Shown: positions 43,943 to 52,817, counted from the stretch's first letter. The stretch is DNA of 64,000 nucleotides from Pseudomonadota bacterium (GCA_027624235.1 JAQBYB010000003.1:20322-84321), one strand, 5' to 3'. Numbers and translations are program-made. The notes: generated by a model from the letters alone, not told the origin.

Positions 43943-44668
43943 GTGACTGAAGCGGCCCAACTAACCCTCGATTTTGACCATCGCCCGGCGCTGGCCGGCG
44001 ACGACTTCCTGGTCGCGCCGCCCAATGCCGAGGCCGTGCGCTGGCTCGACTCCTGGCCCGATTGGCCGGGACCGGCGCTGGTGATTTATGGCGCCGCCGG
44101 TTCCGGCAAGACCCATCTTACGCAGGTGTTTCTGGCTCGAAGCAGGGCCAAGGTGATCTCCGCCGGTGATCTTCAGGGCAGCCATCCGCCGGCCTATGTC
44201 GGCGACGCCCCGGCGGCGATCCTGGAAGACGCCGACCTGTTGACCGGCCCGGCGGCGACCGCGCTTGGCACCGCCCCCGAGGTTTTGGAAGAAGCCATCC
44301 TGCATCTCTATAACCACCTGAGCGAAACCGGCCGCCATCTGATGTTGACCGCCAAGCAGCCGCCGGCGCGGTGGGGCATCGGCCTGAAAGATTTGGCGTC
44401 GCGCCTGAACGCGGCGGCGCAAGCCGGGATCGGCCCACCCGATGACGTCTTGATCACCGCCGTCCTGGTCAAACAGTTCGCCGACCGCCAGTTGAAGATT
44501 GATGACGGAGTCATTGCGTTCATGTTGGCCCGGATGGAACGCTCCTTCGAAGCGGCCAGGCTTTTGGTTGCCGCCATCGACGATCTGGCGCTGACGGAAC
44601 GCAGAAATATCACCGTGGCGCTGGTCCGCGAAGTGTTGAAAACGAACTTAAAAGGCGAGGCAGAATGA
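43943..44668 (+). CDS. hda: Hda/DnaA-family regulatory ATPase (HdaA)
   Basis: DnaA domain-III homologue of 241 residues that, with the clamp, promotes ATP hydrolysis on DnaA and stops re-initiation of replication. The N-terminus EAAQLTLDFDHRPA contains a QLTLDF clamp-binding motif. Walker A is IYGAAGSGKTHLTQVF (about 51); sensor-type segment LMLTAKQPPARWGIGLKDLASRL follows. GTG start 43943. Placement after DUF2066, the CDP-alcohol transferase and the AI-2E gene is conserved. Confidence 0.92.
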   Translation: MTEAAQLTLDFDHRPALAGDDFLVAPPNAEAVRWLDSWPDWPGPALVIYGAAGSGKTHLTQVFLARSRAKVISAGDLQGSHPPAYVGDAPAAILEDADLLTGPAATALGTAPEVLEEAILHLYNHLSETGRHLMLTAKQPPARWGIGLKDLASRLNAAAQAGIGPPDDVLITAVLVKQFADRQLKIDDGVIAFMLARMERSFEAARLLVAAIDDLALTERRNITVALVREVLKTNLKGEAE

Positions 44669-44889
44669 TTAAATTAGTGTTAGGTTGGGGCGATGTGGCC
44701 GTCGCCGCCGGGGCTTGCGTCTATGTCTTGGTCGAGGTCTTCAGCATCAAGGATTTGAGCGCCCTGGCCCCCGAACGGGCGCAGCAATTAACCATCATCT
44801 TCGCCGCCTCACTGTTTTATGTATTGGTGCGGCTGGCCTGGAAAGGCATTCAGCGGTATTTGCGAAATCAAGAATTGGATAATAACTAA
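44665..44889 (+). CDS. small two-helix membrane protein
   Basis: 74 residues, starting at ATG 44665 with a 4-bp overlap on hda. Helix 1 covers GDVAVAAGACVYVLVEVF, helix 2 IIFAASLFYVLVRLAW; a basic tail follows (KGIQRYLRNQ). No family recognised. The overlap makes it a real coupled gene. Confidence 0.65.
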   Translation: MIKLVLGWGDVAVAAGACVYVLVEVFSIKDLSALAPERAQQLTIIFAASLFYVLVRLAWKGIQRYLRNQELDNN

Positions 44890-44913
44890 ACACAGTTCAC
44901 TAGGGAGAATATC

Positions 44914-45693
44914 ATGGATTTAGGATTAGCCGGAAAAAAAGCCATCGTTTGCGCCGCCAGCAAGGGCCTCGGCAAAGGCTGCGCCAGTTCGTTGGCGAAT
45001 AACGGCGTCGATGTCACCATCTGCGCGCGCACCCCCGAAACCCTGGAGGCGACGGCCGAAGAAATCCGGGCTCTTGGCGGCGGCAAGGTGACGACGGTGG
45101 CCTGCGATATCACCACCGAAGAAGGTCGCGCCGCGATGCTCGACGCCTGTCCGGAACCGGATATCCTGGTCAACAACGCCGGTGGCCCGCCGCCGGGGGA
45201 TTTCCGCGACTGGGACCGCGAGACCTGGATCGCCGCCGTCGACGCCAACATGTTGACGCCGATCTTTCTGATTAAGGCGACGGTGGACGGCATGATCGCG
45301 CGCAAATTCGGCCGCGTCGTCAACATCACGTCGAGCTCGGTCAAGGCGCCGATTGAAGTCCTCGGCCTGTCCAACGGCGCCCGCGCCGGGCTGACCGGTT
45401 TTATCGCCGGCATCGCGCGCAAGACGGTCATCGCCAACGTCACCATCAACAACCTGTTGCCGGGCGCCTTCGATACCGAGCGCATGCACGGCAATATCGC
45501 CAATGCGGCGAAAAAGGCCGGTGCCGATCTCGCCGAAATGACCAAGAAACGCGCCGCCTCGATCCCGGCCGGCCGTTTCGGCGACCCGCACGAATTCGGT
45601 GAATACTGCGCCTTCCTGTGCTCGGCCCAGGCCAGCTACATCACCGGCCAAAACCTGCTCATCGACGGCGGCAACTATCCGGGGACGTTCTGA
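44914..45693 (+). CDS. SDR family oxidoreductase with atypical active site
   Basis: 259-residue Rossmann protein. The cofactor loop is ASKGLGKGCASSLA in place of the usual GxxxGxG start, then VNNAGGPPPGDF. The catalytic Ser is in VNITSSSVKAPIEV, but where YxxxK is expected the sequence is LGLSNGARAGLTGF, so Tyr is absent and Lys is replaced by Arg. A related SDR subfamily shares this variation. Annotated often as 3-oxoacyl-ACP reductase, but true reductase activity should not be assumed. A GGGAGAAT Shine-Dalgarno precedes the start. Confidence 0.85.
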   Translation: MDLGLAGKKAIVCAASKGLGKGCASSLANNGVDVTICARTPETLEATAEEIRALGGGKVTTVACDITTEEGRAAMLDACPEPDILVNNAGGPPPGDFRDWDRETWIAAVDANMLTPIFLIKATVDGMIARKFGRVVNITSSSVKAPIEVLGLSNGARAGLTGFIAGIARKTVIANVTINNLLPGAFDTERMHGNIANAAKKAGADLAEMTKKRAASIPAGRFGDPHEFGEYCAFLCSAQASYITGQNLLIDGGNYPGTF

Positions 45694-45712
45694 TTTAATT
45701 TCCCGGTCCGCC

Positions 45713-45745
45713 TCGGGGGCCGGTGGTGTCCCCCGAAAATCCCGA
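45713..45745. repeat. GC-rich palindromic repeat, intergenic copy
   Basis: GGGGGCCGGTGGTGTCCCCC hairpin followed by GAAAATCCCG. It resembles the segment at 54262-54294 that lies inside the FAH gene. It stands directly before the tandem unit cluster at 45755. Confidence 0.55.
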
Positions 45746-45754
45746 CCGCCGTCC

Positions 45755-45852
45755 GCGCCTCTTGTTGTATACGTCCCTGTCAGGCCTCCGGCCTTCCGCG
45801 CCTCTTGTTGTATACGTCCCTGTCAGGCCTCCGGCCTTCCGCGCCTCTTGTT
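45755..45852 (-). repeat. hairpin tandem repeat cluster A (2.3 units of 43 bp)
   Basis: Two identical 43-bp units (45755-45797, 45798-45840) and 12 bp of a third. Each contains the self-complementary CAGGCCTCCGGCC core and a GTATAC. In reverse complement they match the middle units of the cluster at 52188. Located between convergent genes. No coding function. Confidence 0.85.
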
Positions 45853-45863
45853 AGGCCCCTTCA

Positions 45864-46706
45864 CTATATTAGCGGATCGCGCATGTGCAGGGCCGGCATG
45901 AGGTCGAAGTAGGGGCGGATAATGGGCGACGGCGAGTCCTCGAATTCGGCAAACGCACCGTCGAAGGACACGCGGCCATTGTGCAGCATGACGATTTGCG
46001 GATGCAGACGGCTGAGCAGATCCTTGTCGTGGGTGATGATCACCGTTGTCCGGTTGGGGTTGTCCACGCCTCGCTTGAAATGGGTGGCGAGGACCAGATC
46101 CTGGACCTGGGTCGCGCTGGTCGGATCCAAGCCGGTGGTCGGTTCGTCGTAGATGATGACCTTTGGGTCCATGGACAGCGCCCGGGCGATGGCAAGCCGT
46201 TTCGCCATGCCCCCGGACAGGCTTTCAATGTCAGTATGCATGAACTTGGCATCCGTCGGCAGGGCGACCGCCTTCAGCACGTCGAGGGCGATCTGTTCGA
46301 TCTCTTTATCGTCGAGCTCTTTGACCTCCTTCAGCCAAAGCTCAATGTTGTCATAGACGGTGCCCGAGAACAGGGCGTTTTTCTGGAAAACGACCCCCCA
46401 ATGGGTGTGGATGGCGTTGAGTTCCATTTCGTGGAGGTTCGCGATATCAACCAGCGGCGCCTCGTCCCGGGTGTAATCGGCAACCCGAACCCGGCCGGCG
46501 TCGGGGACCAATTGACCGAGGATATGGTCCATCAATACCGTTTTACCGCAGCCCGAGCCGCCGACAATGGCAACGACGCCGCCCCGGCGAATTTCGAGAT
46601 CAACCCCTTGCAGCACCTGATGATCGCCGAACGCCTTGTGCAGCCCTTCGACCTGGATTTCGATGTCGACCGGCTGGTTGAACTCAGGCGACTTCGCCGT
46701 ATCCAT
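45864..46706 (-). CDS. MlaF-like ABC transporter ATP-binding protein (no partner nearby)
   Basis: 280 residues. Walker A GGSGCGKTVLMDHILG (about 48), Q-loop VVFQKNALFSGTVYDNI, signature LSGGMAKRLAIARAL, Walker B VIIYDEPTTGLDPTSA, switch VIITHDKDL. The sequence is nearest the Mla/Ttg2/Mce class that moves phospholipids between envelope membranes. Normally mlaE (permease) and mlaD (MCE domain) adjoin it; here the neighbours are a repeat cluster and an HIBADH-like gene. Either the partners are elsewhere or the operon was broken by repeats. Confidence 0.88.
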   Translation of the reverse strand: MDTAKSPEFNQPVDIEIQVEGLHKAFGDHQVLQGVDLEIRRGGVVAIVGGSGCGKTVLMDHILGQLVPDAGRVRVADYTRDEAPLVDIANLHEMELNAIHTHWGVVFQKNALFSGTVYDNIELWLKEVKELDDKEIEQIALDVLKAVALPTDAKFMHTDIESLSGGMAKRLAIARALSMDPKVIIYDEPTTGLDPTSATQVQDLVLATHFKRGVDNPNRTTVIITHDKDLLSRLHPQIVMLHNGRVSFDGAFAEFEDSPSPIIRPYFDLMPALHMRDPLI

Positions 46707-46828
46707 GGTTCAGTCCTTGTTCTCGAATGCCCTCAACACGCACCGGCACGCGGATGCTTCGGCGAAGGCAACGCGGCGCGGCGTCAGGCCAATAGTAGGC
46801 CGAAATTGTGAAAAGTCTTTGATGTAGG

Positions 46829-47725
46829 TCATGGCGCCCCGGTGAGGTCTTCAAAGGCCTCATATAGCTTTGAGAAGTCGGTGTCCTCCATCCCGGCACC
46901 GATGGCGCGGTTGAGAATTTTTGAGGTTAAATCGCCGAACGGTGTCGGCGCGCCTTCGCGCTCTGAAAGAGCGGTCGCGAGCCCCAGGTCCTTGGCCAGA
47001 TTGGCGACCGTTGAGCGCGCATCCCAGGTGCCGGACAGGATATGGTTGGGAAAACGGGTCTCGCTGACGAAACTGCGGGCGTTACCGGCGTTAAAAACCT
47101 CGATCACCGTCTTTGGTTCGATGCCCATGCCCGCCGCCATCCGCACGCCTTCGACATTGGCCAGAAACATGGTGTGCAGCACCATGTTGTGAATCAGCTT
47201 TAATGTGTGCCCGGCACCGGAGGCTCCGACATGGAAAAAGCGGCCCGTAATGGCATCGAAAATATCGACGCAGCGCTCGACGGCTTGGCGTTTGCCGCCG
47301 ACCATCAATGTCAACGTGCCGGCATCGGCACCGGCGGCGCCCCCGGTCATGCCGCAATCCAGATAATCGATGTCCCGCGCCGCCGCTGCCGCCGCCAACT
47401 CACCACTGGCGCCGGGATCGGACGTCGTCAGATCGAGAATGATCCCGCCGCTTTCCATGCGTTCCAACAGGCCGCCGGGTCCGGTCAGGCAATCGGCGAT
47501 TTCCCTGGTGCCGGGCACAACGAAAAGGACGCGGCTTAGGCCGGCGGGCAGCTCCGACGGCGGCGCGACGGCTACGTCTTCGCGTTCGGTAAACGGGGCC
47601 CGCATCGCCGGGTTTGAATCCCACACCCCACCAAGTAATCCGGCCCGGTCGAGATTGCGGGTAATGCCGCCGCCCATCTGGCCGAGGCCAATGACCGCAA
47701 CGTCGCGGGTTTTATCAGTGTTCAT
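46829..47725 (-). CDS. NAD(P)-dependent oxidoreductase, 3-hydroxyisobutyrate dehydrogenase-like
   Basis: 298 residues of the beta-hydroxyacid dehydrogenase family. The nucleotide-binding N-terminus is VAVIGLGQMGGGITRNLDRAGLL; the substrate-binding DCGMTGGAAGADAGTLTLMVGG follows in part (about 120), and the catalytic Lys lies in GAGHTLKLIHNMVLHTMF. The true substrate may be 3-hydroxyisobutyrate, tartronate semialdehyde or another 3-hydroxyacid. It starts 10 bp after the SulP stop in the same direction. Confidence 0.88.
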   Translation of the reverse strand: MNTDKTRDVAVIGLGQMGGGITRNLDRAGLLGGVWDSNPAMRAPFTEREDVAVAPPSELPAGLSRVLFVVPGTREIADCLTGPGGLLERMESGGIILDLTTSDPGASGELAAAAAARDIDYLDCGMTGGAAGADAGTLTLMVGGKRQAVERCVDIFDAITGRFFHVGASGAGHTLKLIHNMVLHTMFLANVEGVRMAAGMGIEPKTVIEVFNAGNARSFVSETRFPNHILSGTWDARSTVANLAKDLGLATALSEREGAPTPFGDLTSKILNRAIGAGMEDTDFSKLYEAFEDLTGAP

Positions 47726-47735
47726 ATTAACTCCC

Positions 47736-49370
47736 TTACCGGTCGGCGGTATTTTTGGTCTCCAGCAAACTCGCGGCGTATTCGAGTGCGTGGACGCGGG
47801 TGTCGAAGCAGTGGTTGGCGGGGATGACCTTGGTCACGCCGAGGCGGTCCAGAGTCGATTTGATCCGCACCCCAATGCCGATGATAATAACCTCGACCCC
47901 CATCCCGGTCGCCGTCACCATGATGTCTTCGATCGCCAAAGACGCGCTGGTGTCGATGAAGGTAACGTCGGTGAGGTCGAGCACCAGCACCTTGAAATGG
48001 GCGCCGACGGCGATTTGTCGGGTCAGCCCCTTGGCGGCGCCGAAACTCATTGGGCCGGAGATGTGATAGACCATGATCTCGCCGTCGTGACGCTTCAGCA
48101 GGTCCAGCTCGTGCTGGTCGTAGGGCAATCCATCGGCGCCGGAACGGACGTTTTGCAGTTGCAGGTCGGTCATCCGTTTGACGAACAACAGGCTGGCGGC
48201 GACGATGCCGACGCCGACGGCGACGATCAGATCGACGAACACCGTCAGCCCCAGGACCATCAACATGATAATGACCCCGGCCCGAGGGGCGCGACCAATC
48301 CGTTTCAGATATCCCCAATCGATAATGTCGATGCCGACCTTGATCAGGATTCCGGCCAGTACCGCATGCGGAATTTTCGCGGCCAGGGGGCCGAGGCCCA
48401 TCACCACGCTGAGCAGCACAATGGCATGGACGGCGCCTGAGATCGGCGTCCGCCCGCCGGCGCTGACGTTGACGACGGTGCGCATGGTGGCGCCGGCGCC
48501 GGGAATGGCGCCGAACAACCCGGCCAGCGTGTTGCCGATACCCTGGCCGATCAATTCGCGGTCAGACTCGTGCTGGCTGCGGGTGATGCCGTCGGCGACC
48601 AGGGACGTCAGCAGGCTGTCGATGGAGCCCAACAACGCCAGGATCAACGCCGACGACACCATATCGGCGAGCAGCGCGCCGCCGATCACCGGCATTTTAA
48701 TGTCCGGGAAGCCCATCGGGATGTCGCCGAGCACCGGGGCGCCGGGCAACGTCAACGCAACGGCGATGGTGCCGACGACCAGCGCGATCAGCGGCGACGG
48801 CAGCACCCGCCCGATGGCCTTCGGCGTCAGATAGACGATCAGCAATGTGATCACCGCGACCGAGGCGGCGTCACCGTTGATGTTGACGATGTCGCCGGGC
48901 AGCGCCATCAGGCTGGCGACGACACTGGCGCCGGGGTGGGATTGGCCGAGGAACGGCGCCAGTTGCAGGGCGATGATGATGCAGCCGATGCCGGTCATGA
49001 AGCCCGACACCACCGGGAACGGCACCAGATTGATATAGCGCCCCAACCGCAGCGCCCCGAACAGGATTTGAAACAGACCGCCCATGGCGACGATGGTGAA
49101 GGCGACCGCCGGCTGATCGATGTAGCGCGCGACAATCACCGCCATCACCACCGTCATCGGCCCGGTCGGGCCTGAAATCTGGCTAGGCGTGCCGCCGAAC
49201 ACGGAGGCGAAGAAGCCCAGGATAATCGCGCCGTACAGTCCGGCCATCGGCCCGGCGCCCGAGGCGACGCCGAACGCCAACGCCAGCGGCAACGCCACCA
49301 CGGCGGCGGTCAAGCCGCCGAAGATGTCGCCGCGGATGTTATCGAAGCTAAGGCCGTGGATCAGTTTCAT
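47736..49370 (-). CDS. SulP family inorganic anion transporter
   Basis: 544 residues from ATG 49370 (MKLIHGLSFDNIRGDIFGG); upstream frame overlaps the GST gene and is excluded. The membrane domain has GLTAAVVALPLALAFGVASG, PTGPMTVVMAVI and IPGAGATMRTVVNVSAGG. A cytosolic STAS domain (about 425-535) ends with DLTDVTFIDTSASLAIED. SulP members carry sulfate, bicarbonate (BicA) or dicarboxylates, not distinguishable here. Two bp after the GST gene. Confidence 0.9.
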   Translation of the reverse strand: MKLIHGLSFDNIRGDIFGGLTAAVVALPLALAFGVASGAGPMAGLYGAIILGFFASVFGGTPSQISGPTGPMTVVMAVIVARYIDQPAVAFTIVAMGGLFQILFGALRLGRYINLVPFPVVSGFMTGIGCIIIALQLAPFLGQSHPGASVVASLMALPGDIVNINGDAASVAVITLLIVYLTPKAIGRVLPSPLIALVVGTIAVALTLPGAPVLGDIPMGFPDIKMPVIGGALLADMVSSALILALLGSIDSLLTSLVADGITRSQHESDRELIGQGIGNTLAGLFGAIPGAGATMRTVVNVSAGGRTPISGAVHAIVLLSVVMGLGPLAAKIPHAVLAGILIKVGIDIIDWGYLKRIGRAPRAGVIIMLMVLGLTVFVDLIVAVGVGIVAASLLFVKRMTDLQLQNVRSGADGLPYDQHELDLLKRHDGEIMVYHISGPMSFGAAKGLTRQIAVGAHFKVLVLDLTDVTFIDTSASLAIEDIMVTATGMGVEVIIIGIGVRIKSTLDRLGVTKVIPANHCFDTRVHALEYAASLLETKNTADR

Positions 49371-49372
49371 GG

Positions 49373-49987
49373 TTATTCGTCCGCGAAGGGTGAGGCTTGA
49401 AAGGGGGGTAATGCTTCGCAGCGTTGACGAAGCGCCGCCAGCGCCGGGAAACGGCTCGCCGGGAACAATTCGCCGCGCCGCGTGAACAGATGGGTCAGCG
49501 ACGCCGTCGCGGTAATATCGGCCTGGGTCATCGCCGGCCCGCACAGCCAGGGGGAGGGTTGGCGCGCTTCCAGCCAGCCGAGCGCCGATGTCGCCTGGGT
49601 TTCCAGGCGCTGGATGACGCCGTCGTCGATGGTACCGGGGGCGCGCTGTTTGGTCTCAAAATTCAGCCCGACGACTTTTTCCGACAGCCCCAGCGCGACG
49701 GCACAGCAACGCAGCACGTCGCGGCGCTCCGGCCCCGAAGTAGGCGTCAACGCACGCGCATGTCCGGCCTGCTCATCCAGGTGGTCGAGGATCATCTGAC
49801 TGTCGAACAGGGTCTCGCCGTCATCCAGGATCAGGGCCGGAACCTTGCCCAGCGGATTGACGGCGCGCACCTGATCGGCGTCGGCGAAGACGGAGATCGC
49901 TTGGCGCTCGAACGCAACGCCGTGGATATTCATGCTGACGGCGACGCGGCGGACAAAGGGTGAGTCCATCTGGCCGACCAAAATCAT
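49373..49987 (-). CDS. glutathione S-transferase family protein
   Basis: 204 residues. N-terminal thioredoxin fold: MILVGQMDSPFVRRVAVSMN (Ser in the active-site position), NPLGKVPALILDDGETLFDSQMI split over the glutathione-binding cis-Pro and the DS motif. C-terminal helical domain follows. Common detoxification-type GST with no distinctive partner. It converts to the SulP gene with a 2-bp gap. Confidence 0.88.
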   Translation of the reverse strand: MILVGQMDSPFVRRVAVSMNIHGVAFERQAISVFADADQVRAVNPLGKVPALILDDGETLFDSQMILDHLDEQAGHARALTPTSGPERRDVLRCCAVALGLSEKVVGLNFETKQRAPGTIDDGVIQRLETQATSALGWLEARQPSPWLCGPAMTQADITATASLTHLFTRRGELFPASRFPALAALRQRCEALPPFQASPFADE

Positions 49988-49997
49988 GGCGGGGGTC

Positions 49998-51158
49998 CTA
50001 GGGCGTACCCGTGGGTAGAAGCTTCAGCCTCTTACCCTTGACCGACAACGCCAGCTCGCCTGAGCGCAGTTTCAACGCGTCCTCACCGAATGCCTTGCGT
50101 CGCCATCCTGTCAACGCCTTGACGTCGGCATCGGCGCCGAAGGCGGCAAGGACCTCGACATCTGAGGCGGACGCCAACAGCTTCGAGGCGACGCCGGAGT
50201 CTTCGGATTTCATCTTCAGCAGAACCTTCAACAGGTCGGTGACCGGGCCGATGCCGCGCGGCAGCTTCGGCTTGATATTAGGCTGGGGACAATCCTTGTC
50301 GGGCACGGCCAGGCCTTTCTTGACGGCTTCCAGGATTCCCTGGCCGTAGCTGCCGTTGACCATTTTTTCGCCGAGACCGCGGGTGCGGCCAAGTTGTTGG
50401 GTGGTGGTGGGCGCGTGGTGGGCAATTTCGACCAGCGATTCTTCGCGGATGATGCGGTTGCGAGGGACGTCACGGTTTTGGGCTTCCAATTCCCGCCACG
50501 CCGCCAATTCACGCAGAATCGCCAACATGCGCGGCCCCGTGGATCGCGCCTTGATGCGGCGGAAGGCCTCGGTCGGGTTGCCGGTATAGGTGTTGGGATT
50601 TTCCAGCACCTCCATTTCTTCTTCAACCCACTGTTCGCGGCCGTTTTCGTGCAGCTTGGCCGCGAGTTTATCATAGGCAGGGCGCAGGTGGGTAACATCG
50701 GCCATGGCGTAATCGACCTGACGTTCGCTCAATGGCCTGAGCGTCCAGTCGGTGAACCGCGAGCCTTTGTCGATTTTGGCGTTGACCAAATCAGTGATCA
50801 ACGCCTCATAGCCGACCGAGTCGCCGAAGCCGCAAACCATCGCCGCGACCTGGGTGTCGAACACCGGCGTCGGCAACACCCCGGCAAGGTGGTGAAAAAT
50901 TTCCAGATCCTGACGGGCGGCGTGAAAGACCTTGAGGATGCCGTCATCGGCCATCAACTCGAACAACGGGCTGAGGTCGATGCCGGGGGCCAAGGCGTCG
51001 ATGGCCTTGGCATCGTTCGGCCCGGCGACCTGAACCAGACACAGGATCGGCCAATAGGTCTTCTCCCGCATGAATTCGGTATCGACGGTGATGTATTTGG
51101 AACCGCGCAGGCGGTCGCAGAATTCGCTTAAGGTCTGGGTGTCGGTGATGATCGGCAT
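49998..51158 (-). CDS. rnd: ribonuclease D
   Basis: 3'-5' exoribonuclease in tRNA maturation, 386 residues from ATG 51158. The DEDDy exonuclease domain has ITVDTEFMREKTYWPILCL, VFHAARQDLEIFHH and VDYAMADVTHLRPAY with the Tyr of the DEDDy signature. HRDC domain(s) occupy the C-terminal half (about 215-380). The frame is open upstream of the chosen ATG, but MPIITDTQTL is the conserved start. Confidence 0.94.
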   Translation of the reverse strand: MPIITDTQTLSEFCDRLRGSKYITVDTEFMREKTYWPILCLVQVAGPNDAKAIDALAPGIDLSPLFELMADDGILKVFHAARQDLEIFHHLAGVLPTPVFDTQVAAMVCGFGDSVGYEALITDLVNAKIDKGSRFTDWTLRPLSERQVDYAMADVTHLRPAYDKLAAKLHENGREQWVEEEMEVLENPNTYTGNPTEAFRRIKARSTGPRMLAILRELAAWRELEAQNRDVPRNRIIREESLVEIAHHAPTTTQQLGRTRGLGEKMVNGSYGQGILEAVKKGLAVPDKDCPQPNIKPKLPRGIGPVTDLLKVLLKMKSEDSGVASKLLASASDVEVLAAFGADADVKALTGWRRKAFGEDALKLRSGELALSVKGKRLKLLPTGTP

Positions 51159-51281
51159 GGTGGGGTTTCTACACGCTGGCGGCGGTCTGGGAAAGGGTGA
51201 AAAGGGCATGGCGGAATGGTTGCTTCGATGCTAAAAAGGTTCAACATTTCAAACTTGTAAATTACAGCGGAGTTTTTTTTC

Positions 51282-52178
51282 ATGGTTCGCATGATCGCCC
51301 TGGCATTCTTGTTGGTCGCCCTGGTTCTTCCGGCCCAAGCCGAAGAAGTCAAAATCAAGCACAATGGCCTGACCCTGAACGCCAATCTCAACCTTGCCCC
51401 CGGCAAGTCGCTCGCCGACGGTGTTGTCCTGATGCTGCACGGCACCCTGGCGCATAAGGACATGGAGATCATGAAGGCGCTTCAGGACTCGCTGATCCAG
51501 CGTGGTTTTAGCAACCTCGCCTTTAACCTCAGCCTCGCCCAGAACGACCGCCACGGCATGATCGATTGCGCCGGGCCGCATCGGCATATGGATTCTAACG
51601 CGGTCAAGGAAATCGGCTTGTGGGTCGATTGGCTGAAAGCCAAGGGCGCCGGCGCGATCACGATTTTGGGTCATTCCCGCGGCGGCAACCAGGTTGCGCG
51701 GTATGTCGCCGGCAACCCCGACGCGGCGGTCAAACGCGCGGTGCTGGTGGCGCCGGGAACAACGGCCCCTGAAAAACAGGGTCGCGGTTACCAGAATAGC
51801 TACAAAAAGGATTTAGCGCCGCTGTTGGAAAAGGCGCGCGCCCTGGTCAAGGCCGGAAAGGGCGACACGCTGATGCAAGGCGTTGATTTTGTTTACTGTC
51901 CGAACACCAGCGTCGCCGCCGCCTCGTTCGTCGATTATTACAGCTACAACCCGGACCGGGATACCCCGTCGATGATCAAACGCACGACCATGCCGTTGTT
52001 GGCGGTGATCGGTGACAAGGATACCGTCAATCCGTACTTCGCCGGGCGCATGAAGGGGACTAAGCAGGCCAACGTGAAATTCGTCCTCGTCGCGGAAGCC
52101 GGTCATTTCTTCCTTGACCTGTTCGGCGAAGACCTTGCCGACGCGGTCGCCGCATTCGTCGTCGGCGGCAGTTCGTAA
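51282..52178 (+). CDS. exported alpha/beta-hydrolase
   Basis: 298 residues. Signal peptide RMIALAFLLVALVLPAQAEE. The nucleophile elbow is ILGHSRGGNQVARYVAG (Ser about 131), oxyanion segment VVLMLHGTLAHKD, the acid probably in AVIGDKDTVNPYF and the His in VLVAEAGHFFLDLFGED. A serine hydrolase of unknown substrate, probably periplasmic. Divergent from rnd with a 123-bp promoter region. Hairpin repeat cluster B begins 9 bp after its stop. Confidence 0.82.
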   Translation: MVRMIALAFLLVALVLPAQAEEVKIKHNGLTLNANLNLAPGKSLADGVVLMLHGTLAHKDMEIMKALQDSLIQRGFSNLAFNLSLAQNDRHGMIDCAGPHRHMDSNAVKEIGLWVDWLKAKGAGAITILGHSRGGNQVARYVAGNPDAAVKRAVLVAPGTTAPEKQGRGYQNSYKKDLAPLLEKARALVKAGKGDTLMQGVDFVYCPNTSVAAASFVDYYSYNPDRDTPSMIKRTTMPLLAVIGDKDTVNPYFAGRMKGTKQANVKFVLVAEAGHFFLDLFGEDLADAVAAFVVGGSS

Positions 52179-52187
52179 GGGCTCCTC

Positions 52188-52353
52188 CAAGAGGCGGGGA
52201 AGGCCGGAGGCCTGACTGGGACACAAACAAGAGGCGGGGAAGGCCGGAGGCCTGACAGGGACGTATACAACAAGAGGCGGGGAAGGCCGGAGGCCTGACA
52301 GGGACGTATACAACAAGAGGCGGGGAAGGCCGGAGGCCTGACTGGGACACAAA
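52188..52353 (+). repeat. hairpin tandem repeat cluster B (4 units: 40, 43, 43, 40 bp)
   Basis: Units at 52188-52227, 52228-52270, 52271-52313 and 52314-52353. All share CAAGAGGCGGGGAAGGCC-GGAGGCCTGAC; the outer units continue TGGGACACAAA and the inner ones AGGGACGTATACAA, so the array is symmetric. The GGCC-GGA-GGCC core can form a short hairpin. Same family as cluster A (inverted) and relatives at 53790 and 55991. Confidence 0.88.
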
Positions 52354-52647
52354 CAAGAAAACGGCCCGTCGGATTGCTCCGCCAGGCCGCTTCCTACTCA
52401 AAACTTCTTAAATCCTTGCGGACCCTGGGAACCTTTGAGTGAAACCCAGTTCCATCATTGGCAAGCCAACTCTTTTCCTGAATTCCAGAACTTAGTTCCT
52501 CGTCTGGCAAGCCATCCAATTCCCTAAATTCCACGAACATATTACTATCAGGGTTTGCGACCCCATAGCATTATTCAATCCACAATCGGGTGTTTTCCGG
52601 TGGATAACGGGGATAACTGAAAGTTTTATCGCCGGAAGGATTTTTTT
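52354..52647. other. non-coding spacer with imperfect 46-bp repeat
   Basis: No gene. Two imperfect copies (about 46-bp period) around GGCAAGCCA at 52460 and 52506. Near 52600-52620 are two DnaA-box-like TTATCC(A/C)C motifs on the minus strand, too weak to claim an origin. Confidence 0.4.
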
Positions 52648-52814
52648 CACCACGGAGCCCCCAGAGAAACGAAAAGGAGATAGGGGGATAAAGGGAGATA
52701 GGGGGGCAAGGATTTCTTTCGCGCCTCCGGCGCATTTCTTTTTCTTATCCCCATATCCCCTATGATCCCCACATCTCCTTTCCCCTTTTTTCCTTCTCTG
52801 GGTGCGCTGTGGTT
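52648..52814. repeat. foldback repeat element, copy 2 (167 bp)
   Basis: Same layout as 24225-24389: ends ACCACGGAGC-CCAGAGA / TCTCTGGGTGCGCTGTGGT, inner GGAGATAGGGGGATA paired with TATCCCC...CCCCACATCTCC, and a core CGCGCCTCCGGCGCA. Its right end lies 3 bp before the stop of the minus-strand GST-like gene. Confidence 0.75.
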
Positions 52815-52817
52815 ATT

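Noticed and set aside
48178..49175. Open frames antisense to the SulP gene
   Set aside because: Low-complexity shadows; SulP and STAS motifs on the other strand are clear.
52188..52353. Tandem repeats as a CRISPR array
   Set aside because: Units are directly adjacent with no unique spacers, and no cas genes are nearby.
52060..52401. Open frames on the minus strand reading repeated SGLRPSPPL-type peptides
   Set aside because: They are translations of the hairpin repeat units and the end of the hydrolase gene; no start site or family.
52597..52625. DnaA-box-like motifs as a replication origin
   Set aside because: Only two imperfect boxes, no AT-rich unwinding region, and no origin-linked genes beside them.
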